Below the pieces are notes generated by a model. It was not told where the DNA came from. It did not search any database and worked only from the letters and a program-made list of their open reading frames with translations. From NCBI GenBank assembly GCA_019633425.1, contig WSUB01000016.1, positions 186,001 through 250,000 on the forward strand: a DNA stretch of 64,000 nt. Direction: 5' to 3'. Both the position numbers and the translations under genes were made by a program. This document shows, piece by piece, positions 46,743-58,990 of this stretch. Numbering within the stretch: position 1 is the first letter of the stretch; each line of letters opens with the position of its first letter. Source of the stretch: Tulasnella sp. 424. Its lineage: Eukaryota; Basidiomycota; Agaricomycetes; Cantharellales; Tulasnellaceae.

Positions 46743-49560
46743 TTACTTGGTCTCCTTTGCCTCTTCGGTTGCCTGGGTTCCATTCGCAGCCTCTTCTTGC
46801 CCAACAGTATCAGCCTGTGCCATCCACATCTCGTAGTACAATCCTCTCAGGCGAAGCAGGTATTCGTGTGTGCCTTCTTCCTCAACGCGACCGCCCTTGA
46901 GGACAATGATGTGATCTGCATCAACCACGGTACGGAGTCTGCGGAAAAGGTCGTCAATTGGAAACCAGGTTTTACACACCCTAGCGATCCGCCCTTACCT
47001 GTGAGCGATGAAAATACTTGTTCGTGAGTTGTCAACCAGGTTGGCATTGATGTTCTTCATCAGCTCCATTTCCGTCCGGCTATCCAATGCCGATGTCTGA
47101 GAGACCGAACGAAAAATTGTCAGTTAGGCGGATTGTGCAGGTCATCAAACCTACGCACGGCTTCATCAAAGAAGAGGATCGGAGGGTCCTTCAACACCAC
47201 ACGAGCGACGGCTAGCCTCTGCTTCTCTCCGCCCGAAATCATCAACCCCCTCTCTCCAACCTTTGTCTTATATCCATCAGGAAGCCTCTGAATCGTGTCG
47301 TGAACGTTGGCTCGAACAGCCGCAGCCTTGACCTCCTCATCCGTCGCATTCAACCTCCCGTACCGGATGTTGTGCATAATGTCGGCATGGAACAAGGGGG
47401 TGTCTTGAGGCACGACGCCAATTGCTTGTCGAAGGGTATCAAGCTGGATCTTCGTGATGTCTTGCCCGTCGACGAGGATCCTTCCAGCAGATGGTTCGTA
47501 GAACCGGTAGAGGAGACGCAAAACGGTTGACTTGCCACATCCGGACGGCCCGACGATGGCAACCTTCTTGCCAGGCGGGACAGTAAATGAAAGGGATTTG
47601 AAAATAGGGCGTTGTGGGTGATACCCGAAATCAACGTCTTCGAACCGAATTGATCCGCCCTTGAAATCGAACGGAGGCGCTCCAGGAGGATCCTGTTGAC
47701 CGATAAGTCGCACTCAGCATCTATGGCACTCAGGTTCAAAGAGTAATCCGTACCCGAATAGGTGGGTTGTTCCTCCTCAGATTGAAGAGGACCTCCATAT
47801 CGAGCAAGCTCTGCCTGAGCTCGCGGTACACGGTGCCAAGGAAGTTGAGGGGCATTGAAAGCTGGAAGACCAACTGGTTCACCATGACCAAATCTCCGAC
47901 AGTCATTGTACCTGTGTAAAGACGGATATCGTGAGCGGTCATATCGTACTGGAAAAAAGCAAATTGGAACTTGCCATTGACGATTCCTTGTGCTGCAAGG
48001 AACATCATCGCCGTCAACGCGCTCGAGAAAATGATATTTTGCCCCGAGTTGAGATAGGCGAGCGACGTGGCGATCTTTAGAGATGCACGCTCGTAGGTTT
48101 GTAAATGCTTGTCGTACTGTCCGATCTCGAACTTTTCGTTGTTGAAATGCTAGTAGTCCACACCATCCCGTCGGTCAGCGTTTCGCTGTAAACTCGGACG
48201 GTGGGGAAGTACCTTGACGGCCTCGTAGTTGATAAGGGAGTCTACTGCAAGACTTGCCGCTTTGTTGTCTGCCTGATTAGCTTCCCGGCGGAAACGCGTT
48301 CTTCGGGGAGGTTCAGATACTGCCGAAAGAGGATGTTTCCGACTAACTTACCGCCAAGCTGTTGTCCGGACAGTAAACCAAGTGTATGCGGCCATCGTAA
48401 TCAAAGTAATCAAGGCAAAGTTATAACCGAAGTTGTAGGTCTGCGTAAGTGGAATGTCAAAACTCGCACAGACAAACTCAAAAGGAAAGGTTGCATACCA
48501 GGATCCCGCAAACCATAGTAATTTCCAGTGCCGTGGGTAACACATGGAAAATTGTAGACGATAGGATAAATGTAATGCCCCTAAAATACGAGTCCGTCAG
48601 CACCCAAAGGACGCGATAATCCGAATTCGCGGGCTGACTTGGTTCCGCGGTCGATCGCACGAGTGAGTCCTCCAGTTTGCCGTTCCAGATGGAACTTCAA
48701 AGGTAAGCTCAAAAGGTGGTCGAAAGTATCCCGGGCGACTTTGCGAACGGCCTTTTGAGCGACGTTTGCAAAGACGGCATTCCGCAATTCGGAGAAGAGA
48801 GTTCCGCAAACTCGTGTTGCGCCGTCTGTTGAGTTGCGGAAAGTTCAGATTAAGTGTTCCCTCCGGCTATCAGGAGGGTGAAGACTCACAGCCTACGATG
48901 GCGAGTCCGGCGACGGTCCACGCCGTCGAGGCCGCGGTGAACTCGATATTAAGGGAATCGACAATGGTCTTGAAAAGGAACGGAACTTGCACGGTTGTGA
49001 CCTACGAGCCAGGGATTGGTGAGCCGGCGTTTAGACGCAGGGTATCTCTAGCTGGTACCTTTCCGGCGACGAGGAGTCCGAGAGCGAGGAGCACACGGGT
49101 CTTGACATCCCATTGGCCCTTTGGCCAAATGTTGGTAGACAGTTCCTTGAGGATTCTCCAGTCCGCTTGCCTCTGTTCGGCTTGGGTGATTTGGACAGGT
49201 GTTCCTCCAATGTCTGTAGCTGCCTGCGCTGGGTTCTTCGTTGCCTCAGGCTTCACAGTCTCGACGACTGACGGGGTGGCTGGCTTGGAGTTCGCCGCGG
49301 GCGCAGGCGCGGGCTGGCCGGTTGGCGGGTTCGCATGTTGAAATCGGATAGCTAGGCCAGTTATTGGTATTGGACGTCTAGTAGCAGAGATGTTGCTCGG
49401 ACGAGAGAGCTATGCCGAACACATCCGTAAGCGATGTTTTATCCGGATGAGGCAAGGTCGTTTCCGCACTCACAGAGACCAGACATCGTCTCTGACTCCC
49501 TAAGGATGGTAAAGTGGCGTGCTTCAGGGGTCGCAGACCCAGCCCAACCTGCCGAAGCAT
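46743..49560 (-). CDS. ATM1: Mitochondrial ABC transporter ATM1 (Fe-S pathway exporter)
   Basis: The gene is cut by about a dozen introns. The N-terminus from 49560 is a mitochondrial leader ([17 protein letters not shown]). The transmembrane part includes [84 protein letters not shown] and [20 protein letters not shown]. The nucleotide-binding domain has Walker [12 protein letters not shown]-loop VPQDTPLF, signature [13 protein letters not shown], Walker B ILFFDEATSALD and H-loop IFIAHR. Atm1 exports a glutathione-linked sulfur compound from the matrix for cytosolic Fe-S assembly. One intron (47974..47912) has a GC donor. The first intron could not be closed: the exon ending at 49474 is phase 0, but every acceptor before the next conserved frame needs phase 2. 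Confidence 0.9.
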
Positions 49561-49775
49561 CTCTCAAGCGGATGGGAGGGGTGAAAGGAGAGGAGAATTA
49601 TGGCCGGCTTGAAAGAGATGGTGGCAGTCTAAATGAGAATGGCGTGAACAAACCGCGTGCCCGAAATTGGACGGTGCCCCGCAATCTTATCCGATAAAGC
49701 CCTCCACCTTCGAATTCGCTGTCCAACAACTCACGCAACATCCAAGAGCTCAGTCAGCAGCCGACGACGCGTATC

Positions 49776-51284
49776 CTATTCCATTTCAGAGTCAGACTCT
49801 GATGTCTGGGGCCGAATGTGATCGTAATACGAATTAGGTAAAAATCCTTCCCTGTCTTCTCCATTAGCGACCTCGTCACACTCGGGCGTATCCAAACTTA
49901 AGGGCTTCAGAGTGATGCCAACGCCGGGTTGGAAATTAATCCTCCAAACAATGGGATCTTTGAAATGTTTTTGTCGGAAGCGCGTGAACCTCAGAATGTG
50001 GGTCAGGACTCTGGAATCAAAATGTCAGTCGGGTCGTTATCTCGTGCGGAGAAGGAGAAGGAATCACTGGAATCCAAATTCTAGACAAACTCCTCCATCC
50101 CAATCTCCCCTTTCCTTCGCAATCTTAGGGAAGTCCAACGTTTGAAAACTTTGGACGTTGGCGATCCTGCCCTCCGGTGTGCGAAACCCGACCACGACCT
50201 CTGGAATGCCGAGAAGGTAGGACTGCGCCCAATATTTCAGCATCTTGCTCCTAAATCGCTGGTCGTCCCTCTGATTTCGGATGACTTGAGAAGTTTTCAA
50301 TTCTACAAAGGTGTCTGGTTGACCTGTGAATTTTTCTACAACGCCAGAGTGCGAGTGAGTGTCCGAAATCAACGCTCCGCTGGCACACGATACCTCTGAC
50401 ACAGTCAACTTCAGCACCCATTATGATGCGTAAGTTTCCCAGCTTCGTTTTCACGACGCTACACCATTGAACGTTCGTGTCGACGGGCCCTCCCCATCCA
50501 TCGCCTTGCGGAGGAGAGTTGGGGCGTAAAGGTTGGTCTGTCGTGCAATACGATTCGAACGCGTACCCGTAGTAAGACATTAGACGGTGTTGCGGTGTCA
50601 TGTTCTCTCTAGAATAACATGACCCTTAACGTTCGTTCCAGCGAGCAACGAGCAATCACGCTTACTTCTCCTGCAACTTGGCATCCGTCGAATGTTCCTC
50701 AATGTACAGGCAGTCGTTGACGAACATGGCGTTAAGATCCCATCCCTCCCTAGTTTCGTATGGAGCGGTGATGATCCTATATGCGACATCCGTGCTTTGA
50801 GTTGCTTGCACCAATGGAAAGAGGGCGAAGGACTTACTTTGTCATAATACCTCGCCAGGTCACGACATCTGCCCGACTTGCTTCTGGTCTAACAGCCTTT
50901 CTACGCAGCGCCCTCAGTAAACCATCTAGTCTCCCCCGTTCCTCGGGCCTTTTGATCCATTTGTCGTAACTGCAAACAAAACGAGCTTGGCATTAGATCA
51001 CGCGTTCTAGCCTCCGATACATAGACGGACATCATTTACTCTCTATCCAGGGGTGCGTTAAGAGGCGGGTTCTTGTAAAACTTCATCGCGGAGTTGTTCC
51101 AGACCAACTTTCTTTCAGGAGTGTAAGAAAAAGTCAAGAGAGCAAGAGGTCGCTGGAACAAAGGAGGTTCGACGGGCTCCTGATCGTCCATAGAGGGTAA
51201 GGGGATGAAGTCCGGTAGATCGTAGCCGTCGAGTCCCGCTTCAAGCCATGCTTGCCTCGCTGCCTCAGCTGCAGCTGGGTCCAT
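49776..51284 (-). CDS. RAI1: Decapping nuclease RAI1/DXO family
   Basis: Exons 51284..51040, 50969..50838, 50776..50666, 50608..50394, 50335..50068 and 50010..49776; phases close, 401 aa. Family blocks: LLTFSYTPERKL, SAMKFYKNPPLNAPLDRDYD, VVTWRGIMTKIITAPYE, GWDLNAMFVNDCLYIEEH, SYYGYAFESY, IIMGAEVDC and VELKTSQVI. The acidic metal ligands of GAEVDC and the E-x-K of VELKTS are intact, as are SYLLGIPEVVVGFR and VWRINF. RAI1/DXO enzymes remove incomplete or NAD caps from RNA and, in fungi, partner the nuclear exonuclease Rat1. Confidence 0.92.
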
Positions 51285-51528
51285 CCTTTGATTTGGGAGG
51301 TGCTGGAAGTGAATGGAGCTTGGTGGTGGTCTCAAGGTTTGATTTGGTAATCATTCCCAGCGCACGGACTCATCATTCTGACTGGTTGCCGCACCAATCA
51401 AGTGACCCCCCTTCCTTTCACCGCTCCCAGCGTCGTCCGCGTCGTCCGACCCGTATAAAAAGGCCCTACTTCACCCTTCAACCAAGTCCTAGAAACCTTC
51501 TAACCTACCGTTTACGAAACTACCCAAA
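51285..51528. promoter_or_regulatory. Divergent promoter region, RAI1 / eS27
   Basis: The 244-bp gap between divergent starts contains the TATA box of the ribosomal gene and pyrimidine-rich sequence close to its start. Confidence 0.55.
51454..51461 (+). promoter_or_regulatory. TATA box of the eS27 gene
   Basis: TATAAAAA lies 75 bp upstream of the eS27 start codon on the same strand, followed by a pyrimidine-rich tract. Confidence 0.6.
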
Positions 51529-51973
51529 ATGGTTGGACTTTATCCGTCAAACTTGATCGAGGAGGCTGGGGCTGATAGGAATTTTTGTGGTTGCTCAGGT
51601 TCTCGCCGTCGATCTCCTCAACCCCTCAGCTGCTCAGACCAAGCGCACCCACAAGCTTAAGCGACTTGTGCAAGAACCCAACTCGTACTTCATGGACGTC
51701 AAGTGCCCAGGTTCGCATACCCCACGCGCCCTCTACGCGGAGCCAGGAGTTTGACCAGATTGCGATTAATTCCCTTAGGCTGCTTCGCCATCACCACCGT
51801 CTTCTCGCATGCTCAGACCGTCGTCATGTGTGGATCCTGCTCGCAGGTGCTGTGCCAGCCAACGGGAGGAAAGGCCCGCTTAACAGAAGGTATGCCGACT
51901 CCGTTCGCCTTCGTTGGACGAGCGTATTGATCATAATTTCCCGCCAGGGTGCTCATTCCGCCGGAAGAACTAA
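51529..51973 (+). CDS. RPS27: 40S ribosomal protein eS27
   Basis: Exons 51529..51531 (only the ATG), 51599..51710, 51779..51889 and 51948..51973; phases close, 83 aa, the normal length. The sequence contains [29 protein letters not shown] and the zinc ribbon VKCPGC / VMCGSC, then [14 protein letters not shown] and CSFRRKN. The first intron begins directly after the start codon, an arrangement known in several fungal and animal ribosomal protein genes. Strong promoter features (TATA box) are consistent with a highly expressed gene. Confidence 0.95.
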
Positions 51974-53876
51974 TCGTCGATCGGTTTCCCTCTTCTTTTC
52001 GTTGGTCTCCTACGCTTGTGCTATCCACGTATACATTGTATTTTCAACTCACTCAATGCGACAACACCGTTCAATGCTGGGCAATATCATTACGGCGATA
52101 CTATATGGGAGTCAGCGTGATTTTCTGGCTCGTTGCCACTCTTCTTCACAACGTCTAAGGCACCCTTTCCGCTGTGCTGTCACTCTCACAGTTCAGCTAA
52201 TATACTGTGGGAGGGGAATACGCGAATGGCGTCTGCAAGGCAGGAAGCAATTAATTGATCGTAAATCTCCCTACGAAGACAGTTGCCTAAACAGTAAGTA
52301 AAAGGCGGGATGTCTCTTCAATCCCTTGGAAGTGGAGGTCTTAAAAGCAACTGTCTCGATCTCTGGCGACCGCAGGTGCTCTTCGATGAAGGTTGCCGCC
52401 GCCATCAGCTTTGACACGGACAAGAACGAAACACCGACGAACATAAGCAAAAAATCACGAGAGTTGCCAAATGGGGGCTGCGAGGCTTTATCCTATGGTG
52501 CTCAGGGCTCATGGGCTCCGTCGGAAGACAAAACACGGGAGGAGGAGGAGGAAGTGTGAATAGTGAAGAGGATGGAGGCGGCGTTGCAGAAAGGTCAGCG
52601 ATACCAACATCGAGAGAAAGCAAGGAGTCGCAAAGTCCCGTACCTTTTTTTCGTTATTCTGCAGGCCATATAGTACCGCGTCGTACGAAGGGTCCTTTGC
52701 CACCTAGACGGGAAGTCACAACGTCAGCGGCCAGGTGATCGACGAACAAGAAATCGCCTTACCAAGGTCATCAGTATCGCTCGAAGAACTATAGTTTGAT
52801 GACCGAGGTTCGACTAGTTCAAAACGTCAAAGAATGCTCAATGGCACGAACTACCGAGAGCGGACTTACTCGCCCGAGCGACGGACCCCGCTGCGACTGT
52901 AGGTCAGCACGCATCACTACGCTGCGGTTCGACCCGAAGGGAAGAGCGCGGTGATAGCGGCCAACTGGTGCTTTCCGGAGCAAGTCCCACCGCCACGGTT
53001 AACCCGCGCTATGGAGGCCGCCGAAGTAACAGCCACAGAGAGCCGAAGAATGTACGACGAAAATAAAAGTGACGCAAGCTGTTGGTTGATACGGGTTAGA
53101 ACCATTCAACTGGACTTGCGCTGAACGGGCACGCACAGGTTCTATATACGCAGTCGACGGGTGAACATGCCGGTGGGACCGAAAGGGTCGCTCGGGAGAG
53201 AGTGGAGGGAGACGTTGCTTGAGAGGAAGGGTTTGAGGAAAGTTTGGATGTATCTCCCGGTTTATATAGGTTTTGGTGCACTCGGCTGTGACGTGGCGCG
53301 GACAGGTCGGGTTGCGATGAGAATACAGTCCGGTTGGCGTACAAAATGCTTCCGCGCGGTGACTCTACTTTCCGGATCCGATGCCCAACGCCTGATCAGC
53401 CGGAGATGCCTCGAGTACTATGCTTGATGACCTCCTCATGTGATAGGAGCATCCCTCGGAGGAAAGAAAGCTCATGGGGATCAGCTGGGGGGTTGGGGGA
53501 CGAGGCCCCGACATGTGATGTTAGAGTTTGGGCCGACGGCGACCTTGCGCTTCCGATCGCACCAGCCCCTCACACCCTACGTCTAACCGCTCTTAAGCCA
53601 TTGTCACTTGATATCAAAGTACCAATGGAAGAGACGGCTGAGTGAGGGTTTTCTGTGCAGTATATCGCTTGCTAAAGACTGCGTTCGAGTGTTTTTCGGA
53701 GTGGCGAATACTTCCGTTGTTTTGAATGGTACGGCTGGCCATGAATGGAAAAGGGTCGGCTCCAAGACATGCAAGGTCAGTCCGCATCACAACTCTTGAG
53801 TACAAGATAGTCTCTCACTTTTCTTGCGACCTCATCGTTCTCCTTCCTCGACAGACCATAACCCCCATCGTTCGAC
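51974..53876. other. Long stretch without a confident gene
   Basis: About 1.9 kb. On the minus strand between about 53110 and 52660 there are good-looking splice signals (GTAAGT at about 52870, GTAAGG at about 52764, acceptors ending CTAG) and an exon chain that could end in SSNYSSSSDTDDLGGKGPF then RRGTIWPAE. I could not join it to a start codon in one frame, so a small spliced gene is possible but unproven. The rest shows only short frames without family features. Confidence 0.4.
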
Positions 53877-56718
53877 ATGCCGCACAGGTCAACTTCGGGA
53901 GCGAAACAAGGCGCCTCGGCGAAAAGTAAGATCAATTCTGCTAGGCATTGGTCTTCTGGTCTAACCTCTAATCTCGTTCTAGACAGCGGAGGCCTCCGCA
54001 TCCTCTACGGCAGATGGCAAAAACTCTCGAGCCAACAGTCACCAAGCAAGGATGTGGGCGCTGCTGCTGAACATGAGACGAAGAAACGGCGAAGGTACTG
54101 TGTTTCCGACTTCAAGAAACCTTGATACTTGACTGAGCGGCTGTTCACTCACTTACGGGCCTGCTCAGATCCGTATCACCTGAAGGGGAGGTTTGTTTGG
54201 CTTCATCCTCTGGTACTCCGAGCAAACGTCGGAGATCCCGACAAGTGCAAGCGAGCTCAACTTCGGAAGCACAGCCAAGCCCTGCACCACGATCAACATC
54301 TTCTAATTCTCCCCGAGCTCGTAGTTACCCTGCCACAAGCCCCTCTAGGACCTCGAGCAAACGCCAGAGATCTCTACAACCCTTGACTTCGGAAGCAGAA
54401 CCAATCCCTGCACCGCAACCAACATCTTCAAATTCTTCACAAGCTCCTGAATCGAGTCTCTATACTACAAGCAACACTCGCGGGCGGGATCAAGGTGCTC
54501 AGAGAGGTCGAAAAAATGAAGCCCCTTCCAAGTCAGCCATCTCACAGTGTTTGATTCTGCCGTTTCCCGCTAAATTACGCGTCACACTAGACCTACGCGA
54601 GGTCGCGCTCAAGCCCCAACCTCTCCGTCTGTAGAGAAGACGTTTAGCCCTCTCGGTGTGGTACAGGACAGTGGGGTCGCCCAAGAATCACTGACGATTC
54701 GCCGTACCGTCGCCTCATCAATCGAGAAGAGCCCTGTCGGCACAATACCCAACGACAATTCAAGTCTCAGTCTTGGAACAGACCTTCGTTACGTCAGAGC
54801 CCTCACAGACTCTAATCCTAATGTCGTAGAGCCCACCACAGAGGCGGAAGTGGACTTCATAGACATTGGTGCTTTGGTTCGAGAAGGAGAGCCCAACAAA
54901 GAAGTGATTGTCCGACTCCAATTTCCGAACGATGGAAGTAGCTGCAAAACTCTAACGATGGGCCGAGACGAGCATTGTGATATTAAGTTGGAGGAGCCGG
55001 ATATCGGTGAGTGTCAGAAGGGAAACGAACGTCCAAGCCCTAATCCTGCACAAACTGCCCAGGTGATGTTTTTTATTCACTTGAATTGGTGCTCCAATCC
55101 AATTCCGGTCAGTATAAGCGCGTCGTACGGGTTAATTCTGCGGAATCAGACAACAGCACGGTGAGGGCGAAAACGTTCCCGCTCAGCAGGATGTCTTCTT
55201 AGACCCTATCACCGCAGATTATTTCTCGACAAGGCGTTTCGTCTCAGCGTTGGGATGTATTGCAAGAAGGCTGCATTGTCACGTTTGGAGCCAACAGCAA
55301 GATTCGATACCGCTACCTTCCGCCACAGGTATGCAACTCGAGGGTAGAGCGATGTTGACTTCAAGGCTAACAACAAGAGCAGGATCCCCTTCCGGAGCCT
55401 ATGTGCTGGGCAACCCGTCTCTTCACCTGGGATTCAACTATGAAGCCAAACTTTGGTGGAGCAAGCAGCAATTCGTCAGTCTATCTCGTCACAAACCGCA
55501 AGTCCGGCAACCGTCACGCAATGAAGGTCATCCATACCGTCAAGTTTTCATTTATCCCAGCGCTATCTAGAATGGTTCGGCGAGAACAAGAAGCCTTATC
55601 GGTTTTGAAGCATCCCCACGTTTTGGAACTACAACTCTCTAGGCGCGACGATGTCCATTCGCGAATCAGTACGCATTTCTGAAAACATTGAGCGTGAGGC
55701 CGGAATGTTGATCGATCGCTTTTCTTCCTCAGTGTTCATCTTCCCGGAAATGGAAGGAGGGAATATCTTCGACTTTGTTGTGAAGAACCGGCAGCCTCAA
55801 AACCAGCGGCGTCTGAATAACTTTGCTCCCCAAGTCGCCAAAGACCTTTTGAGTGGTCTCGCGGTAAGCAGCGCATCATCTTTATACTATCTTCTCAATG
55901 GCGACGAGACTGACCTTGAGCCTCTCTCCAGTACATCCACTCAAAAGACATAGTCCATCGAGACCTGAAGCCCGAAAATGTGTTTCTGGCTGAGGCGTTT
56001 TCGGAGGGAGAGCAGAAATATCCTACGGTCGTCATTGGCGACTTCGGAATTGCTCGCTTACCTGGAGAAAAGAGAACGGAGATGGTACGCACGAGATTCG
56101 ATCCGGGTCCTGTCTGCCTCTCTCTTATGCACTGTCTGACTTGACGTATCGCTCTAGTATGATGGAGGAAGTAACCATTGGCTCTCCCCTATCTCTTTCC
56201 GAGACCCGACGGAGGCGAAGACGGACTTCCCGATTGACCTGTGGGGCGTGGCGCTGATTATATGGTTCATGTAAGCAAACGTCGTCACCCGCTTCTCGTT
56301 CGACCTGCCTAAGTATCTTGATCGCCTTTAACAGGGTTGCTGGACTTCCAAAACCCTGGGGTCAGGCTGGAGCTCCAGAAGATCCCAAAGAGATCAATCA
56401 ACTACGATGGGAGCGGCTGGAGGAGTTAAACATCACGGCTGAATGTGGGTACATCCTCCCTCTTTTCTTTGCCTTTCTAAAGTTGGTCTTGTTGATCGAC
56501 CCGCTCTCCTAGGCACGGACTTTCTCGAAGGTTTTCTGGTGGACCACCCAAGACGATGCCGAACACTCGAAGATACCGAAAATCATCGATGGATTCATAA
56601 TGGTATCACAGTCAATCCGAACGAGGAGGAGAAAGGAGTTGACTTTGCTCCTGTGATTGATCTGCACGCTGAGCCGGAATCTGGAGACACCCAAGTAGAG
56701 TTTGACGATGAATATTGA
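53877..56718 (+). CDS. FHA-domain serine/threonine kinase (Chk2/Rad53-like layout), intact copy K1
   Basis: Twelve exons: 53877..53925, 53983..54094, 54169..54531, 54591..55006, 55063..55160, 55218..55328, 55383..55668, 55733..55863, 55932..56084, 56158..56270, 56335..56444 and 56513..56718; phases close, 715 aa. The first roughly 250 residues are Ser/Pro/Arg-rich. An FHA domain follows (LTMGRDEHCDIKL, IISRQG, GCIVTFGANSKIRYRYLP). The kinase has the Lys in HAMKVI, the helix-C region REQEALSVLKHPHVLEL, HRDLKPEN, DFGIAR and DLWGVALIIWF. Departures are a glycine-poor P-loop (NFGGASSNSSVYLV) and no APE motif (HWLSPISF). FHA-then-kinase order is that of DNA-damage kinases, but the lack of SQ/TQ-style N-terminus makes checkpoint function only an inference. 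Confidence 0.85.
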
Positions 56719-56990
56719 GGGCGTGTAGCATTTTGTAGTTGGCCGTCGAACGCATCCGTTGAGTCCACATGTAGAACCTGTAGTTGTTGGCGTTTCGAGT
56801 TAGCGGATATCGACGCCGATTTATTTTGTGATGGCTCTGCAATTTCAAGCTCCGCGCGAACTTGATTCGATCTCCGCTCGCCAGCTTTCCAACGACTTCG
56901 AAGGCTCATCCACCCTGCCGAATTGAAATCCCTCCGCCAGGCTAAAGAAGAACAGCTACCGCTACCTGCCGGTTTGCCTCTACATCGATC

Positions 56991-58635
56991 ATGTCCTCAG
57001 GAGGTACCAGCACTCGCCATCCACCTACTCGTCGTGCATTCTGTCAGTCGCAACGTTAACCAAGCCCTACTCTCATCCAAGTCACGCTAATACGCGGTTT
57101 AATCCCTAGACATACGACACAAGCCTGATCGTGATCGAACCGCTTTCTCGAATTCACCAGCTCGAAGTGAAGCATGGGACGCGTATTCGTTAACCCGAGA
57201 TCATAAGAGCAAGACAGGGGCTGACGATCCAGCTGACATTCCTGGCGCCGAGTCCAAACACTTAGACATGGGGCGTTTTCTAACCCTCCCGCTCTCAGTC
57301 ATGGCTCAAGTAAGTATGGAGTCATTCTTCTGTCTCGATCGTGTCCGCGCAAATATTAGCAGACTGATTTCCCAGTCCACGCTCAAAGGTTTGCATGTAC
57401 CTTCAGTTTCAAGACCTGACGAACATGTCTCGGACGTCTCCCGGTTTAAGAAGACTTTTTATGAGCAAGATATCAAAGCCTTGCTGGGATGCTGCCCGAT
57501 GGCTCCAAAACATGCCCGAATGGACAGGCGTGGCTGCGCCCCGTGCAGCCGCATTTATCTTCGATGATGCCTGCCAGGTTGGTTTTACGCCATGCCATTC
57601 AATTTTAAATCTTGTTACTAACTTGGAACAGGGAGAAGGCTGCAAAAACTCTGCAAAGCTAAGAACGTTCTACGTAGTCAAGCGGTATTGCCCCGATTGT
57701 GCTCCGACCTAGTGAGATACGCGTTCGGCTTCTTCATTCAGCGGTATACTAAATTGCTCTACGTAAAGCCTACTGGATTGGGACTCTGTACCTGAAAAGT
57801 GGCCTGAAATTCACCAAGAGATGTTTCGTCTGCTACCCTGGACCCGTAAGCGTCAGTACCGACGTCCCAACTGTCTACCTTCCCACAGACCTAATGGCCT
57901 CACTCGTTTTCCAACTAAGGCGCATCGAAGAATAACGGAGATGTAGAGACGGGGAGGTTTGTGTTGAGAGAAGACGTAGAGCGCCTCCAAAATCGAATTC
58001 AGCAAATGAGACCAAGGACCAAGCTGAGATGACACAATTGAAGGAGCAGCTGAAGGAAGCGTGGAGGAAGTCACAAAGGGTAATGACAGGACGTGAAGTC
58101 GATTCTTTTCTCCTTCATTGATATTTATTTTCGGTGTTCAAAGATCGCTCAGTGGATGGAGACGTGGACTAGAGGTTACGAAGGCCGAATCTGGCACGCG
58201 ACGAACAAACGTTTCATCAAGTGAGTACTAAAACTTGGATCACTCAATAGCATCGAATAAAGAAGATTTTAATCCACCCTACTTGTCAACCTACTTAGAT
58301 TCTTCGAAGGTCTCGAAAAGCGTTGGGGATGGAACATTGCCCGGCTTCCAGCAGTCAGGGACTCTCCTCGATTTTTCGCCCTGATAAATTTTGCACAAGA
58401 CGCGCCGGAACTAGATCACAAAGGTCGGTTAGCCCTATGTCCGAGTCTTCCTTACATTCTGACCTGCATGGTTCCAGTGTGGGACAGAGCCGAGGTTGTG
58501 ATTAAGTCGATCATCGAGGAGGACAGCATGAATAAGCAACATGGGGATCGGCCGTGGTCCCTCGGCATCCCTCAGTCCCTCCACCGGAATTCCAAGACCC
58601 CAGGCACAAGCTCGTCGAAGGGGAAACGTCGCTGA
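56991..58635 (+). CDS. F-box-like protein with a reading-frame break (copy A)
   Basis: Exons 56991..57042, 57110..57309, 57389..57577, 57632..57711, 57769..57845 and 57920.. follow one frame to a TGA at 58030-58032 (236 aa). The protein has an F-box-like helix pattern across exons 2-3: FLTLPLSVMAQVCMYLQFQD then LTNMSRTSPGLRRLF and WDAARWLQNMPEWTG, then a Cys pair block (GEGCKNS ... RYCPDC). Compared with copy B at 62896, exon 6 has lost 4 nt near 58008-58022. This shifts the frame and cuts off downstream coding-looking exons (MTQLKEQLKEAW, TRGYEGRIWHA, RFFALINFAQDAPELD) that run to a stop at 58633-58635. It is either a shortened gene or an early pseudogene. Confidence 0.65.
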
Positions 58636-58794
58636 AATGCTTTCTCAGCCGTTGTAAACTTGCCTTAAGCATGATAGCCCCCTTATAGACAAGACGAACA
58701 TTTGGACAGTAGTAGTGGTTTCGTGTTTGATCTGAATACAAAGGGAAGGAATGATGGCTATGGGTCTTAGCTGAGCGATCTGGACTTTCCGCAG

Positions 58795-58990
58795 GAGTAG
58801 AGTTTGACGACAAATAGTGAAGCGGGTAGCACTCTGTAGTGGACTTTGACTGTCGAAAGTATCATTCGAATCTATGTGCAAAGCTCTTACGCGTGTAGCC
58901 ATAGACGGCTGTGGTACCTGTGTTTATCGCCGCCAGAGTTTTCAAACTCCGCAACAACCGAGTAGGATCTCCGCAAGATCTTTTGCAACC
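58795..58990 (+). pseudogene. Relic 3' end of a third FHA-kinase copy
   Basis: gtagagtttgacgac near 58798 and the following block match the last codons (VEFDDEY) and 3' flank of K1 (from about 56695) and K2 (from about 62590). Shared flank features include gcactctgtagtgg versus gcattttgtagttgg. The rest of the kinase is missing. Confidence 0.65.
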
